A stretch of DNA of 64,000 nucleotides, taken from Devosia nitrariae. Its GTDB lineage: Bacteria; Pseudomonadota; Alphaproteobacteria; Rhizobiales; Devosiaceae. The stretch lies in NCBI RefSeq assembly GCF_030160115.1, contig NZ_BSNS01000011.1, forward strand, positions 496,001 through 560,000. Direction: 5' to 3'. Below, one piece after another: positions 39,874-49,439 of this stretch (its first letter is position 1; each line of letters starts with the position of its first letter). The translations under genes and the position numbers were made by a program. Under the pieces are notes generated by a model. That model worked only from the letters and a program-made list of their open reading frames with translations. It searched no databases and was not told the DNA's origin.

Positions 39874-42683
39874 CGCATGCGGACGACGGACATGGCATCG
39901 GCGCGTGGTGCTGGCATGAGAAGCATGCCGTATCCTGCCGTGTCGTTGACCGGGAGGAGATCTGGGGCGAGACCGCCTATCGGGTCTGGCTGCCCAGCAA
40001 AGACGCCGTCGTCCGCGCCCGCTCGGGCGATCTGAGTCCGCTCGACGCGGTCCAGCCGACAGTCGATCAGATCCTGCACACCGCTGCGGCTGGCAAGCTT
40101 CTGGACGCGCTGGAGGACAACCTCCTGCTGGCGCCGATCCAGTCCAGTGTCGTGCCGCTGCCCCACCAACTCTACACGCTCAACCGCGCTATGAGCCGGG
40201 ACCGGATCCGATACCTGCTTGCGGACGAAGTTGGTCTCGGCAAGACGATCGAAGCCGGACTGATCCTGCGCGAGCTCAAGCTGCGCGGCATGGCCAAGCG
40301 GATTCTCGTGGTGGCGCCGAAGGGGCTGGTCCGGCAATGGCAGGCCGAGATGCGGTTGCATTTCGGCGAGAACTTCCAGTTCATCGAACCCGCCGAACTC
40401 TCGGCCTTCCGCCAATGGCGAAGCGACGAGGAAAACCTCTGGCGGCTGCATGATCAGGTGATCTGCTCGCTGGACTCAGTGAAGCCGCTCGAAGGCCGCC
40501 GCGGCTGGAGCCTTGAGCAGCTCAGCACCTACAACCGGGAGCGTTTCGAGGACCTGATTTCGGCATCCTGGGATCTTGTCATTATCGACGAAGCCCACCG
40601 CATGGGGGGCAGCACGGATCAGGTCGCGCGGTACAAACTGGGTGCCGCGCTAGCGGAAGCGGCGCCGTACCTGCTTCTGCTGTCCGCAACCCCGCACCAG
40701 GGCAAAACAGACCAGTTCCATCGGCTGATGCAGCTGCTCGACAGGGACTCGTTCCCGGACGAGAGCAGCGTATCCAGCGAGCGGGTACGCCCCTTCGTCG
40801 TGCGCACGGAGAAGCGCGTCGCGATCGATGCGGAGGGCAAGCCGCTCTTCAAACCGCGCATGACCCGCCTCCATCCGGTGGCATGGCAGGACCGCCACGC
40901 GAGCCAGCAGAAGCTCTACGAGGCCGTCACCGACTATGTCCGCCACGGCTACAACCAGGCGATGGCCGCGAAGCAGCGGCACATTGGATTCCTGATGATC
41001 CTGATGCAACGGCTCGTGACATCCAGCACTGCCGCCATTCGGGCGACCCTCGAAAAACGCCAAGCCTTGCTGGACCAGCCGCAGCTTCAGCCATCCTTGT
41101 TCGAGACAGCCGACGTTGACGAATGGGCTGAACTGGACGGGCAGACCCAGGTGGACCTCGCGATCCAGACCAAGGGCTGGGAGATGGAGAAAGCCGAAGT
41201 CGACACACTGCTCGACCTGGTTCGCGCTACGGAGGCACAGGGAAGGGACGCCAAGGCCGAGGCGCTCCTGGAGCTGATCTACAAGCTTCAGCAGGAGGAG
41301 AATGATCCTGAGCTGAAGGTGTTGGTCTTCACCGAGTTCGTGCCTACGCAGACAATGCTTGCGGATTTCCTTGAAAGCCGCGGCTTTTCTGTCGCCACAT
41401 TGAACGGGAGCATGGATCTCGAAGCTCGCACTCGGGCGCAGCAATCATTCTCCCGAGATATCCGCATTCTGATCTCGACGGACGCTGGTGGCGAGGGTCT
41501 GAACCTCCAATTCTGCCACGTCATCGTGAACTTCGATATGCCCTGGAACCCTATGCGAGTCGAACAGCGCATCGGCCGCGTCGACCGTATCGGGCAGCCG
41601 CACGTCGTGCGCGCGATCAACTTCGTCCTAGAGGACACGGTCGAGCATCGCGTGCGCGAGGTTCTGGAGACGAAGCTCGCGGTCATCGCCGAAGAGTTCG
41701 GCGTGGACAAAGCCGCTGACGTGATGGACTCGGTCGAAGCAGAGCCGCTGTTCGATGAGCTTTTCGTCCAAGGGCTTCAGAACCCAGACGCCATCGAAAG
41801 CGAATGCGACGCGGTTGTGTCGCAGCTTAGGTCGACCATCGCCGAAAGCCGCAAGAGCAGCGAGCTCTTGTCGGATGGGCACCAGCTTGATGCGGACGAT
41901 GCCCGCAAATGGAGGGACCACCCAGCGCAGTTCTGGCTGGAGCAGGCGATCACGACCGGACTACCCGCGCGCGGCGGGAATGCCGTCAAGGAAGCCGATG
42001 TTTGGCGGGTGCGTTGGGTAGACGGCAGCGAGTCGGCCAAGGTCTGCTTCGACGCGCGGACGGCCGAGGAGCGGCCCGACGTCGAATGGGTGACGCTTGA
42101 AGATCCTCGCGCTCGGGCAGTGATCAGCGATCTGCCGCGCTGCGTTTCTGGTCAACCGCTTCCTACCGTTCGGATTGCCGGTCTTCCGGAGAGCGTCCGG
42201 GGCGTATGGTCGCTGTGGGAGATCAGCCTGTCCGCCGATGATTTCAGCCGACGGCGCTTCCTTTCCGTCTTCGTGAACGACGAAGGGCGAACCTTCCTGC
42301 CTACAGCGAAGCGGATCTGGGATCTTCTTCTGACGGAACGGGTCGAGAGTGTCGGAGCCGTCGCCGCCGCAGATGCAAACGGCTCCTTTGACCGTTCAAA
42401 GAATGCCGCTCTCACCCAAGGCGAACGCATTTTTACGGATATGGTGGAGGAGCACAGGGCCCGTATCCAGGAAGAGCGCGAACGCGCCAAGTACGCCTAC
42501 GATGCGCGGCATCAGGCCATTGGCCGGGTCGGGCTCCAGACAGTCCGGGACTACCGTCGCAAGCGTCTGCGTGCCGACTATGACGCCCGCATGGCGCAGC
42601 TGGATGCCGCCGAGGCATACACGCCCGATCTGAACGCCGTTCTCCTGTTGCGTGTCGGCGAACCGGGAACGGCTGCATCATGA
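39870..42683 (+). CDS. brxHII: BREX-3 SNF2-like helicase BrxHII
   Basis: A 937-residue superfamily 2 helicase starting at a GTG that overlaps the pglX stop (GTGA), with GGAGG about ten bases before it. Motif I is ADEVGLGKTIEAG near 114-126, motif II DEAH in VIIDEAHRMGG near 239-242, motif III SATPHQGK near 271, and the helicase C half shows VLVFTEFVPTQ and RIGRVDRIGQ (motif VI). These match the Swi2/Snf2-like helicase found only in type 3 BREX. It probably moves along or remodels DNA using ATP. It is coupled to pglZ by a four-base overlap. Confidence 0.93.
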   Translation: MTHADDGHGIGAWCWHEKHAVSCRVVDREEIWGETAYRVWLPSKDAVVRARSGDLSPLDAVQPTVDQILHTAAAGKLLDALEDNLLLAPIQSSVVPLPHQLYTLNRAMSRDRIRYLLADEVGLGKTIEAGLILRELKLRGMAKRILVVAPKGLVRQWQAEMRLHFGENFQFIEPAELSAFRQWRSDEENLWRLHDQVICSLDSVKPLEGRRGWSLEQLSTYNRERFEDLISASWDLVIIDEAHRMGGSTDQVARYKLGAALAEAAPYLLLLSATPHQGKTDQFHRLMQLLDRDSFPDESSVSSERVRPFVVRTEKRVAIDAEGKPLFKPRMTRLHPVAWQDRHASQQKLYEAVTDYVRHGYNQAMAAKQRHIGFLMILMQRLVTSSTAAIRATLEKRQALLDQPQLQPSLFETADVDEWAELDGQTQVDLAIQTKGWEMEKAEVDTLLDLVRATEAQGRDAKAEALLELIYKLQQEENDPELKVLVFTEFVPTQTMLADFLESRGFSVATLNGSMDLEARTRAQQSFSRDIRILISTDAGGEGLNLQFCHVIVNFDMPWNPMRVEQRIGRVDRIGQPHVVRAINFVLEDTVEHRVREVLETKLAVIAEEFGVDKAADVMDSVEAEPLFDELFVQGLQNPDAIESECDAVVSQLRSTIAESRKSSELLSDGHQLDADDARKWRDHPAQFWLEQAITTGLPARGGNAVKEADVWRVRWVDGSESAKVCFDARTAEERPDVEWVTLEDPRARAVISDLPRCVSGQPLPTVRIAGLPESVRGVWSLWEISLSADDFSRRRFLSVFVNDEGRTFLPTAKRIWDLLLTERVESVGAVAAADANGSFDRSKNAALTQGERIFTDMVEEHRARIQEERERAKYAYDARHQAIGRVGLQTVRDYRRKRLRADYDARMAQLDAAEAYTPDLNAVLLLRVGEPGTAAS

Positions 42684-44677
42684 GCGCCTGGACCGATCGC
42701 ATCCTGCAGGAGTTTCCTGCCGATCTTTCCCGCTTCTGGATTGCCTGCGACCCGGATGATCTCCTGTTGGATGAGCGCATCTTGCACGGTCTTCGGGAAC
42801 GAGGTTTCGAAGTACTGCCGTTCGAAGACTCCGTTGCCTTTAGAACAGAATACGAAGAGCGCTACCGGGCGGCTTGGGATCGCGGCGAGGAAGGAGCGTC
42901 GAAGGCGCTCGTTCTTCAACTGCGCGGGAACGATCTCAACGTGCTGCCATGGGACTACGTCCGCATGGGACGCAAAGTCGGCCTCAGTTTGGCGGAGCTC
43001 TTTCCGAGGCTGAGTTATGGCGTGGTCCGGCAGATCGACACTGAGCACCATGAAGCGTTGTTCCTGGCACACAACAAGCATGCAACGCAGGACCTCGGCG
43101 AAGGCGCCACCAAGGACTTCATACTCACGCATATATTCCGCATCAGCCCTTACCTGATCAGCGGTCCTGAGGACTTTTGGCCTGAAGTTCTGCAGCTACA
43201 CTATCGGGGAACCGAATTGCCCCCTCTGCTCGCGAACCATGTTTCGACAGTATTGAAGGAAACGCCCTTAGGTGAACTCCCCATCGCAAAGCTGCTCTCG
43301 TCCAAGAGCTACGCGGTCCGTACCGTGCAGGACGCTTGGGGAGGCTTCCTGCTGCAGTACGGAATCCAGAGCGATGGTTCGTCGGACGATGGGCCGGCGG
43401 GGGAGCTCCGAGAAGCTACGGTGCCGTTCGAACATCCAGACGTCAGGGTAATCGTAGACACCATGTTTTTTGAAGGGGCACTTCAGCCCATCGAAACAAA
43501 AGGTTCTCGAGCTGATTTGCCGGACTGGATCAAGGTAGGTCTTGCTGACGACCCCAATGCAATGGCTAACCTCGTCTCCGAAGGCGTGAAGAGAATCGCC
43601 ACCGAGCTGCCCGCCATCGATTCACCGCACCGCGAGTGGGTTGAACTAGCTCGTGGCTTGGGGGAGGTCGTTTCAAGGTTCAACAATCTCAAGGCAGATA
43701 TGGCGGGACCAATGCAGCAGCAAGTTCGGGAATTGCAGCTCGATGCAGACGAGCGTTTGAAGGACTGGCTCTTGCAGCACTTCGCAGACCTTCCGTCTCT
43801 TCCAGCTGCGAAAGGCCCCGTGATGGTCCATCATGTGCCTCGGTACCTTGCATTACGCCGGAGCGCCGGCGAGGATCGGATTGCGCTCCTCGTATTTGAC
43901 GGTTTGGCCATGGATCAATGGCCCCAAATTCGACAGCATTTGGCGGGGCGGGTGCCAGGCTTTACAGTGGATGAAGGCGGTTGCTTCGCATGGCTGCCCA
44001 CACTGACCTCGGTTTCGCGACAGGCGTTGTTTTCTGGACTCAAACCCCGCGATTTCCATACTTCGATCGAAACGACCGCCCAAGAGCCAGCCTTGTGGTC
44101 GCGCTTTTGGCAGGAGAACGGACTTGGCAAGCACCAGATCGTCTATAGGAAAGGCTTGAAGCGCGCAGAGCAACTGACCGAGCTCGATGAAGCCGTTTCG
44201 AAGCCCGCTACGAAGGTCGTCGGACTAGTGATCGACATGGTCGACGAGATCGTCCATGGAGCGATGTTGGGAAAGCGGGGCATTGCCGGACAAATCGACG
44301 CGTGGTGCGAGTCGGGATTTGTCGAAAAGCTGGTGCTGCTCTTAGCCGAGCACGGTTACCACATTTATCTCACTGCGGACCATGGTAACGTCGATGCGGA
44401 AGGCATCGGCCGGCTAAGCCAGGGCGTCATATCCGAGCTAAGGGGCGAACGTGTCCGAACTTATCGCAGCGAGGCCTTAGCAGCATCTGTGCCGGCAGAT
44501 ATCGACGCCTTCCGCTTCGATAGTCCCGGGTTGCCGGATGACTTCTTGCCGCTATACGCACACATTCGGGGTGCATTTGTGCCGAAGGGAGAGCAAATCG
44601 TGGCGCACGGCGGAATATCGGTGGAGGAGGTCATCGTTCCGTTCGTAAAGATGCACCTTCCGAGAACGACCCCATGA
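42680..44677 (+). CDS. pglZ: BREX PglZ alkaline-phosphatase-fold protein
   Basis: A 665-residue protein, the marker of BREX systems. The N-terminal 380 residues have no clear named domain. The C-terminal PglZ domain shows metal-binding blocks of the alkaline phosphatase superfamily: LLVFDGLAMDQW near 405, LPTLTSVSRQALFSG near 437-452 and LTADHGNVDAEG near 565. It is a putative phosphatase or nuclease and essential in BREX. The ATG overlaps the brxHII stop by four bases and the stop overlaps brxA by four bases. Confidence 0.93.
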   Translation: MSAWTDRILQEFPADLSRFWIACDPDDLLLDERILHGLRERGFEVLPFEDSVAFRTEYEERYRAAWDRGEEGASKALVLQLRGNDLNVLPWDYVRMGRKVGLSLAELFPRLSYGVVRQIDTEHHEALFLAHNKHATQDLGEGATKDFILTHIFRISPYLISGPEDFWPEVLQLHYRGTELPPLLANHVSTVLKETPLGELPIAKLLSSKSYAVRTVQDAWGGFLLQYGIQSDGSSDDGPAGELREATVPFEHPDVRVIVDTMFFEGALQPIETKGSRADLPDWIKVGLADDPNAMANLVSEGVKRIATELPAIDSPHREWVELARGLGEVVSRFNNLKADMAGPMQQQVRELQLDADERLKDWLLQHFADLPSLPAAKGPVMVHHVPRYLALRRSAGEDRIALLVFDGLAMDQWPQIRQHLAGRVPGFTVDEGGCFAWLPTLTSVSRQALFSGLKPRDFHTSIETTAQEPALWSRFWQENGLGKHQIVYRKGLKRAEQLTELDEAVSKPATKVVGLVIDMVDEIVHGAMLGKRGIAGQIDAWCESGFVEKLVLLLAEHGYHIYLTADHGNVDAEGIGRLSQGVISELRGERVRTYRSEALAASVPADIDAFRFDSPGLPDDFLPLYAHIRGAFVPKGEQIVAHGGISVEEVIVPFVKMHLPRTTP

Positions 44678-45390
44678 ACTCACTATCTCCGCAAATCGGG
44701 TTCGACCGCTTCATTAAACTGGAATGGGCGGATGCTGCGCTACGTGTGAGGGCGGGCGTCTCCACTCTCGATGATCTCGTGGAGCTTTTGGATTCGTCAC
44801 ACACCGGCGCGGCCGCCAAAAAGAAGACGAGAACGGTTCTCAACCGCCTCTGGCTGGAGCCTCGCCCCGATCTGGCTGAGTTCGCCGATCGCGGTGTCCA
44901 GATTTATTGCGATATACCGCATACGTCAGTACCCGCCCTGACCTGGGGCATGGCCATCTCCGTGTATCCCTTCTTTGGAAAAGTGGCGGAGATTGTGGGA
45001 CGGCTGACAGCTCTACACGGCGATTGCTCGTCCGCCGAGGTCCATCGGCGAATGGCCGAGGTTTACGGCGAACGGGAGGGCACGCGCCGTATGACGAACA
45101 TGATTCTGCAGTCTCAGGCCAGCTGGGGCGCGATTGAACGGATCGACAAGGGTAGAATGATTGTGCGCAAGAAGGCGATCGACCTTGAAGGTTCGCCCAT
45201 CGCCACTTGGCTCGCTGAAGCATGCTTGCGATACAGCGGCCGTTCACTTCCGGTTGCAGGCATTGAGTCCAACTCCAGCATATTTCCCTTCAAGCTAGGA
45301 GGCTCGACCTCATACTTGGTCTCCAAATCCCGAGCCTTGGAGGTTAGGGTAGATAGCTCAGGCAATCAGGTAGTGGGCCTAGGAATCTAA
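44674..45390 (+). CDS. brxA: BREX protein BrxA (type 3)
   Basis: A 238-residue basic protein, last in the BREX operon, in the position expected for type 3 BrxA. The start overlaps pglZ (ATGA). Characteristic stretches include AKKKTRTVLNRLW near 50-60 and SAEVHRRMAEVYGEREGTRR near 113-132. BrxA in type 1 systems is a small DNA-binding, all-helical protein; the same role is inferred here. The function is not established. The operon ends here and host-like genes resume at 45433. Confidence 0.85.
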   Translation: MNSLSPQIGFDRFIKLEWADAALRVRAGVSTLDDLVELLDSSHTGAAAKKKTRTVLNRLWLEPRPDLAEFADRGVQIYCDIPHTSVPALTWGMAISVYPFFGKVAEIVGRLTALHGDCSSAEVHRRMAEVYGEREGTRRMTNMILQSQASWGAIERIDKGRMIVRKKAIDLEGSPIATWLAEACLRYSGRSLPVAGIESNSSIFPFKLGGSTSYLVSKSRALEVRVDSSGNQVVGLGI

Positions 45391-45432
45391 TCGAGCGGCT
45401 TGGCCGCATCCTCTCACTCACCCGAGCCCACC

Positions 45433-46335
45433 ATGACCCCACTCCTCGCCAATGCCCCCGTCACCTGGGGCGTTTGGGGCCCGCACAGCCTCCCCCCTGG
45501 CCGCACCCCGCGTGACATCCTCGCCGCCGTCGCTTCGGCCGGCTACACCGGCGTCGAGCTCGGCGCGCTCGGCTTCTTCGGCAGGGACGCGGCCGCAACC
45601 GTCGCGGCGCTCCAGGAGTTCGGCCTCGCCTCCGCCGGCGCCTATGTGGCGCTGCGGCCGCTCGCCGGGCGCGAGGCGATGGAGGAGGATCTGGCGGGGC
45701 TGCGCGCCATCTGCGCGGTGCTGGCGAGCTTCCCGCAAACGGGGCCGGTGATCCTTGCCGGAAGCGGCGCGGAGGGGATCGTGCGGCATGTGAAGCGCGG
45801 GACGCGCCACCCTGAGCTCGACCTGACGGATGAGCAGTGGATCGCTTTCATCGCCGGCATGGCGGAAGCCGCCCGCATCGCCGCCGGCTACGGCATCCCC
45901 GTCTCCTTCCACCCCCACACCGGCACCCATGTCGAGCAGCCGCACGAGGTCGATCGCTTCCTTTCAGGGTGCGACATTCCTCTAACCCTCGATACCGGCC
46001 ACGCCGCGGCCGGGGGCGACGACCCGCTCGATCTGCTGCGGCGCTGGGGCGACCGGGTCAACCATGTGCACCTCAAGGACGTGGCGATGGCGCCGGTCGA
46101 GAAGGCGAGCGCGGAGGGCATTCCGTTCGGCATGGCCGACGCGTCGGTGGCGCTGGGGGAGGGAGATCTCGATCTCGATGGCTTCATGCGCGCGCTGGAA
46201 GCGCGCGACTATCGGGGCTGGATCGTCGTCGAGCAGGACCGGCGCCCCGACGGTGGGCACGACCATGCTGACGTCGATGAGGAGCAGCGGAGGAACCTCG
46301 AGTGGGTGAAGGCCCGGGCCGGTTGGATGTCGTAG
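45433..46335 (+). CDS. sugar phosphate isomerase/epimerase-like TIM barrel (IolE-like)
   Basis: A 300-residue TIM-barrel protein of the AP endonuclease family 2/IolE group. Metal ligands typical of the family are visible: a YTGVELG segment near 38-44 with Glu, FHPHTGTHVE near 158-167, TLDTGHAAAG near 184-193, NHVHLKD near 207-213 and WIVVEQD near 261-267. Members are inosose dehydratases, xylose-type isomerases or myo-inositol enzymes; this one's substrate is unknown. The start at 45433 is the first ATG in frame after the BREX operon end; no strong ribosome binding site. It marks the right border of the BREX island. Confidence 0.82.
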   Translation: MTPLLANAPVTWGVWGPHSLPPGRTPRDILAAVASAGYTGVELGALGFFGRDAAATVAALQEFGLASAGAYVALRPLAGREAMEEDLAGLRAICAVLASFPQTGPVILAGSGAEGIVRHVKRGTRHPELDLTDEQWIAFIAGMAEAARIAAGYGIPVSFHPHTGTHVEQPHEVDRFLSGCDIPLTLDTGHAAAGGDDPLDLLRRWGDRVNHVHLKDVAMAPVEKASAEGIPFGMADASVALGEGDLDLDGFMRALEARDYRGWIVVEQDRRPDGGHDHADVDEEQRRNLEWVKARAGWMS

Positions 46336-46565
46336 CCTCATTGGGATGGGTGCCGACCTAGCGCGCAGCGAGCAGCGGTCTAGGTGAGCCGGCGCCTTGC
46401 CCGGCGCGGCGATGCCCGGCTGAACACCCCCGACCAGATCGCGATTGAGCTTGCCGCAACTGTCATAAATCTGTCACAATTTGTTTCGCGGGCCATGACC
46501 AGGCCTGCCGGTCGGCAAGGTGCTACATGCGCACATCTGGCCGCCCGGCACCAAGGGGGCGAAAC

Positions 46566-47300
46566 ATGCTGATGAACCAGAAGTCGAGAAGGTTCGCGCC
46601 CTACCTGCTTCTCCTCGCCGGCGCTTTCGTCCTCGTGGTGCTGTTCTTCATCAGTCTGCATGTCACGCTAGGCGGCTTAGCCGAAGAGAGCGTCAAGCGA
46701 CTGCTGGACCTCAACGGAGAAGGCAACCTTCCCGCGTGGTACGGCTCCTTCCTCTGGCTGATCGGTGCGTACCACGCGCGCGAGGCGGCGCTCCTGACCA
46801 AGCAACTGGAGCGTGCTCGGCCAGAGAGCGCCTATTGGATTGCTCTCTGCGTCGGTTGCTGCCTGCTTTCGCTCGACGAGGTCGCCTCCATTCACGAGAA
46901 TATCGGCGCATTTATCGACTATGGCGTCGGAAACCCAGAGGGCTATGCGCCTGTCTACAATTGGGTGTGGGTGGGCCTCGTCGTCGTCGCGCTTGCCCTG
47001 CTGGCATTCTTGCGGTTTCTCTTCCGTCTTCCCAGGCAAACAGCACTCGGCCTCGTCGCAGCAGGCGCAGTTTTCCTGATGGGAGCAATCGGCATGGAAA
47101 CATTCGGGTCGCGGTACGAGTACGCTGAACGCTTTCCATTCGGGCTGAACTGGAACAAGGTCATTGCTCTGGAAGAGTTCCTGGAAATGGCTGGCGCCAT
47201 CCTCTTCTCGCTGGTTGTGCGCATGCACATCGAGCGGATGGCGGGTTTGCGCACGGCAAGTGCTCACGCAATCGGCAAGGCTGGCTCTCGCGCGGAGTGA
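46566..47300 (+). CDS. integral membrane protein, unknown function
   Basis: A 244-residue protein with six hydrophobic segments (near 11-33, 55-72, 92-110, 130-155, 160-185, 200-222). A strong AGGGGG site precedes the ATG at 46566. Conserved-looking features are LSLDEVASIHENIG near 100 and EEFLEMAGAILFS near 200, each placing acidic residues at a membrane face. No family recognised. Unlinked to its neighbours by strand gaps; function unknown. Confidence 0.7.
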   Translation: MLMNQKSRRFAPYLLLLAGAFVLVVLFFISLHVTLGGLAEESVKRLLDLNGEGNLPAWYGSFLWLIGAYHAREAALLTKQLERARPESAYWIALCVGCCLLSLDEVASIHENIGAFIDYGVGNPEGYAPVYNWVWVGLVVVALALLAFLRFLFRLPRQTALGLVAAGAVFLMGAIGMETFGSRYEYAERFPFGLNWNKVIALEEFLEMAGAILFSLVVRMHIERMAGLRTASAHAIGKAGSRAE

Positions 47301-47321
47301 GCGAGCAATGCGCCACCCGCC

Positions 47322-48398
47322 TCAACGCGCCGCACGCGCTGCGGGAGGAGTGCCAGTGCCTTGCCCGGCGTTCACGACGACCTTCCGGAACGCCCGGACA
47401 AAATCCCGGTCGAGCTTGCCGCCCATCTGCAAAAGCTTGAGATAGGCCGTCTCGGCGGTCATGGAGGGTTTGTAGGCGCGCCTCTCGACCAGGGCGGAAA
47501 AGATGTCGAAGATCGTCATCAGCCGCACCGGGTCGGCGATATCCGCGCCGCCGAGGCCGTGGGGGTAGCCAGTGGCATCGGGCAGTTCGTGGTGGTGCAG
47601 CACCACATCCAGCAGCTCCGCGCTCGGCGTCCCTTGGGTGAGCAGCAGGCTCTTACCCAGTTCCGGATGCCGCTTGATGATGCGCATCTCTTCGTCCGTC
47701 AGGTAATCGGGCTTGTCGAGGATTTCGAGCGGGATCAGCGCTTTGCCCACATCGTGGACGAAAGCGGCCATGGTGAGGAATGTGCGGTCCGACCGGCTGA
47801 AGCCGAGCTCGATGGCGAAGGCGCCGGCAAAGCCGGCCACCAGCAGGCAGTGCTGATAGGTGCTGTGATCGTATTGGCTGACCTTGGTCATCCATTGGTG
47901 GATGCCGCCCTCTTCGAGGGCCTCGAGCACCGCGTGGCACCCGGCTAGCAGCTGCGCCGTCTGCAGGGACGTCCCCGAATACTGGGCATCCAGCATGTCG
48001 GCGATGGCAAGCGCCGCCTGTTCGAGGTTGGCGTCGAACGCGCCCCGCTCCAGGCGATCGGGCAGCAGGGAGCGGACGAGCATCAGCAGCGGGCGCACCG
48101 GCATTGCCCGCGCGGCCACCTCACGCGCCCCCAGCGCCCAGGCCTGCGTTGCCTGGTGATGAGAGTTCTCGTCCAAAAGGAACAGCATCGGCACCTGCTG
48201 CCGGCAATAGAAGGGGAGGGTCGTTTTCAGCTGCAACGCGACTGCGACGTTGTCGAGTGAAACATCGCAGATCACCAGGTCATCGGCCGGCGGCCGGCTG
48301 GCAAGGCTTTGCAGGGGCGCGACGCGACAACCGCCGAGAAGCTGAAGTTTTCCGGCAAGGTCCGAACTTTGATCTTCTCGGTCAGTGATCAGGAGCAC
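47322..48398 (-). CDS. HD-GYP domain cyclic-di-GMP phosphodiesterase
   Basis: A 358-residue protein. The first 115 residues look like a degenerate receiver domain (VICDVSLDNVAVALQLKTTL with Asp). The HD-GYP part spans about 150-345: SQYDHSTYQHCLLVAGFAGA, then AAFVHDVGKALIPLEILDKP with the HD pair, RHPELG, and HHHELPDATGYP as the GYP motif (DATGYP rather than DGxGYP). It hydrolyses c-di-GMP. The start is a GTG at 48398 with an AGGA upstream. A decayed copy of the same domain lies at 51028-51175. Confidence 0.88.
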   Translation of the reverse strand: MLLITDREDQSSDLAGKLQLLGGCRVAPLQSLASRPPADDLVICDVSLDNVAVALQLKTTLPFYCRQQVPMLFLLDENSHHQATQAWALGAREVAARAMPVRPLLMLVRSLLPDRLERGAFDANLEQAALAIADMLDAQYSGTSLQTAQLLAGCHAVLEALEEGGIHQWMTKVSQYDHSTYQHCLLVAGFAGAFAIELGFSRSDRTFLTMAAFVHDVGKALIPLEILDKPDYLTDEEMRIIKRHPELGKSLLLTQGTPSAELLDVVLHHHELPDATGYPHGLGGADIADPVRLMTIFDIFSALVERRAYKPSMTAETAYLKLLQMGGKLDRDFVRAFRKVVVNAGQGTGTPPAARAAR

Positions 48399-48631
48399 GG
48401 CAATATTTCCTCGTGCTCAGCGTATATCGGCAACTCTTAAGAAATAAGAATAGACCTCTGCTTGGCCGCAAGAACCTGCCCGGATATGAGCGCCTTTCTG
48501 CAAGAAACTTTGCAACAACAAACAACCAGACCCGACAGCTCCCTGCTGTGGAGCGCAGGGTGCGGCAATCGACGAGCCTATCGCCTGGCCCGCAAATCCT
48601 CTATGCTTGGATCGCAGCATAGGAGGTAGAC

Positions 48632-48979
48632 ATGCCCCTATATCTCACGCGTTTCAGCTATACGCCCGAGGCATGGGCAAGGCTCATCCAGAACCCTGAG
48701 GATCGGCGAGAGGCAGCAAGCCGATATATTGAAACCGTCGGCGGGAAGCTGCACGGCTTCTGGTATGCCTTCGGCGAGCACGATGGCTACACCCTCTGGG
48801 AAGCGCCGGACAATGTCTCCATGGCTGCCACGGCAATCGCCATCGGCGCCGGTGGAGCGCTGGCGTCCATGCAGACGACTGTTCTGCTCACGGTCGAGGA
48901 GACGCTCTCCGCCCTGGAGAAGGCCTCCTCGGTTAAATATGTCCCACCGGGACGAGAGCCCAAGGGCGGGTATTCGTGA
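48632..48979 (+). CDS. GYD domain protein
   Basis: A 115-residue protein matching the GYD family, small alpha-beta proteins with the GFWYAFGEHDGYTLWEAPDN block that names the family (EHDGY) near residue 50. The start MPLYLTRFSYTPEAWARLIQ is standard. Members are widespread, function unknown. GGAGG precedes the ATG by about six bases. Confidence 0.85.
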   Translation: MPLYLTRFSYTPEAWARLIQNPEDRREAASRYIETVGGKLHGFWYAFGEHDGYTLWEAPDNVSMAATAIAIGAGGALASMQTTVLLTVEETLSALEKASSVKYVPPGREPKGGYS

Positions 48980-49051
48980 TCACCGGCTGCGTGTGTCGCC
49001 TCTGATCGCCTGCGCCGCCGATATCCTGGCGCGTGGCGGTTGCGACGGTGA

Positions 49052-49288
49052 TCAGGGCAGGGGCGGCGTTGCGGAATAGGCAAGGCACACCCGCATGACG
49101 ACCACGCCGGACTCATCCCTGATATTGATGCAGGCCTCGCGCAGGGCATCGCGCGTGAAATCGTCTTTCACCGCGTCGCTCAGCGCCCGGTTGGCCTCCG
49201 CCTTGGCAGCCTCCAGGTTTGCCAACTCGCGTCCGTCGTTGTCTCGGACCACATGTCCGTCCTCGATGTCGAAGAAATAACGCGGCAT
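49052..49288 (-). CDS. DUF6894 small protein
   Basis: A 78-residue protein starting MPRYFFDIEDG, the exact opening of the DUF6894 family, which is common as small cytoplasmic proteins in Rhizobiales. The ATG at 49288 has GGAG eight bases upstream; the longer frame to 49354 is not supported. The pattern of DNDGRELANLEAAKAEANRA is typical. Function unknown. Confidence 0.85.
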   Translation of the reverse strand: MPRYFFDIEDGHVVRDNDGRELANLEAAKAEANRALSDAVKDDFTRDALREACINIRDESGVVVMRVCLAYSATPPLP

Positions 49289-49439
49289 CAAATGAACTCC
49301 ACTACGCCACGTCTTCTTAACCCGTCTCGAGGCGGGCCCGTTGCCGGGATTCAAATAGTATAATCAAAACACCAGCTGTTTGGTGGGCACAGCAGGCCCG
49401 GGTTGGGGTGCCGACCAGACGAGTACCGCCGGGGCACTG

